Source of the DNA: Deltaproteobacteria bacterium
GTDB lineage: Bacteria > Desulfobacterota > Syntrophia > Syntrophales > UBA2210
NCBI GenBank assembly: GCA_019314085.1
Contig: JAFCZZ010000248.1
Location: 1 to 5,497, forward strand
Direction of reading: 5' to 3'
DNA: 5,497 nucleotides
The position numbers and the translations under genes were made by a program. The notes beneath the pieces were generated by a model that saw only the letters and a program-made list of their open reading frames with translations, did not search any database and was not told the DNA's origin. Numbering within the stretch: position 1 is the first letter of the stretch; each line of letters starts with the position of its first letter. Below are positions 5,391 to 5,497 of this stretch, in pieces.

Positions 5391-5497
5391 CAGCAACCGT
5401 CTACTTAATAATCGTACATACCCTCATACAGGTATTGAAAATCATGACATCACGAGATAAAAAATATCAAATCTAACTGCAGTGGCGAGTGAACGTA
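5391..5497. other. AT-rich right end without a gene
   Basis: This stretch is AT-rich and carries stops in all frames on both strands. The longest start-codon frames are about ten residues. It looks like intergenic DNA running off the right edge; I see nothing further in it. Confidence 0.4.

Noticed and set aside
5480..5497. The end sequence AGTGGCGAGTGAACG resembles a stretch of ribosomal RNA.
   Set aside because: It is too short and not an exact match to conserved 16S or 23S segments, and the flanking DNA is AT-rich and unlike rRNA.

Overview
The window looks like ordinary bacterial chromosome at moderate G+C, with dense short operons, frequent GTG starts and good Shine-Dalgarno sites. A DUF3426-type zinc-ribbon membrane protein, a long YkgJ-type cysteine-cluster protein and Hpt in one operon suggest a deltaproteobacterial (Desulfobacterota-like) or related anaerobe. 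That placement is inference from gene families, not from a marker gene.

Layout. (1) Positions 1-2688, minus strand: a three-gene unit read leftward, namely a 280-aa YkgJ-type cysteine-cluster protein, hypoxanthine phosphoribosyltransferase (hpt), and an MJ0042 zinc-ribbon/DUF3426 membrane protein that runs off the left edge. The hpt stop and the zinc-ribbon start overlap as GTGA, so translation is probably coupled. (2) 2689-2900: a divergent intergenic region with a candidate promoter for the operon and a possible hairpin in the gltX leader. (3) 2901-4215, plus strand: a glutamyl-tRNA synthetase gene that is broken. The catalytic half stops at 3836; the C-terminal anticodon-binding part continues in another frame, and about 50 codons between them are missing. 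A hairpin follows at 4221-4247. (4) 4287-4964, minus strand: a NimA-like flavin-binding split-barrel protein preceded by a 59-aa two-helix membrane protein. (5) 4965-5497: no confident gene. It holds a 22-bp near-perfect palindrome, an open minus-strand frame that resembles the end of a small membrane protein but has no normal start codon, and an 18-bp palindrome overlapping a weak promoter-like sequence.

The genes do not form one obvious pathway. Hpt salvages purines; the two flanking cysteine-rich proteins are metal-binding candidates of unknown function. The most notable observation is the out-of-frame internal deletion in a gene that is normally essential. It means a second GluRS elsewhere, true decay of a duplicate copy, or an assembly error. 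I see no CRISPR array, transposase, rRNA, tRNA or phage gene, and nothing that amounts to a clearly new multi-gene system.
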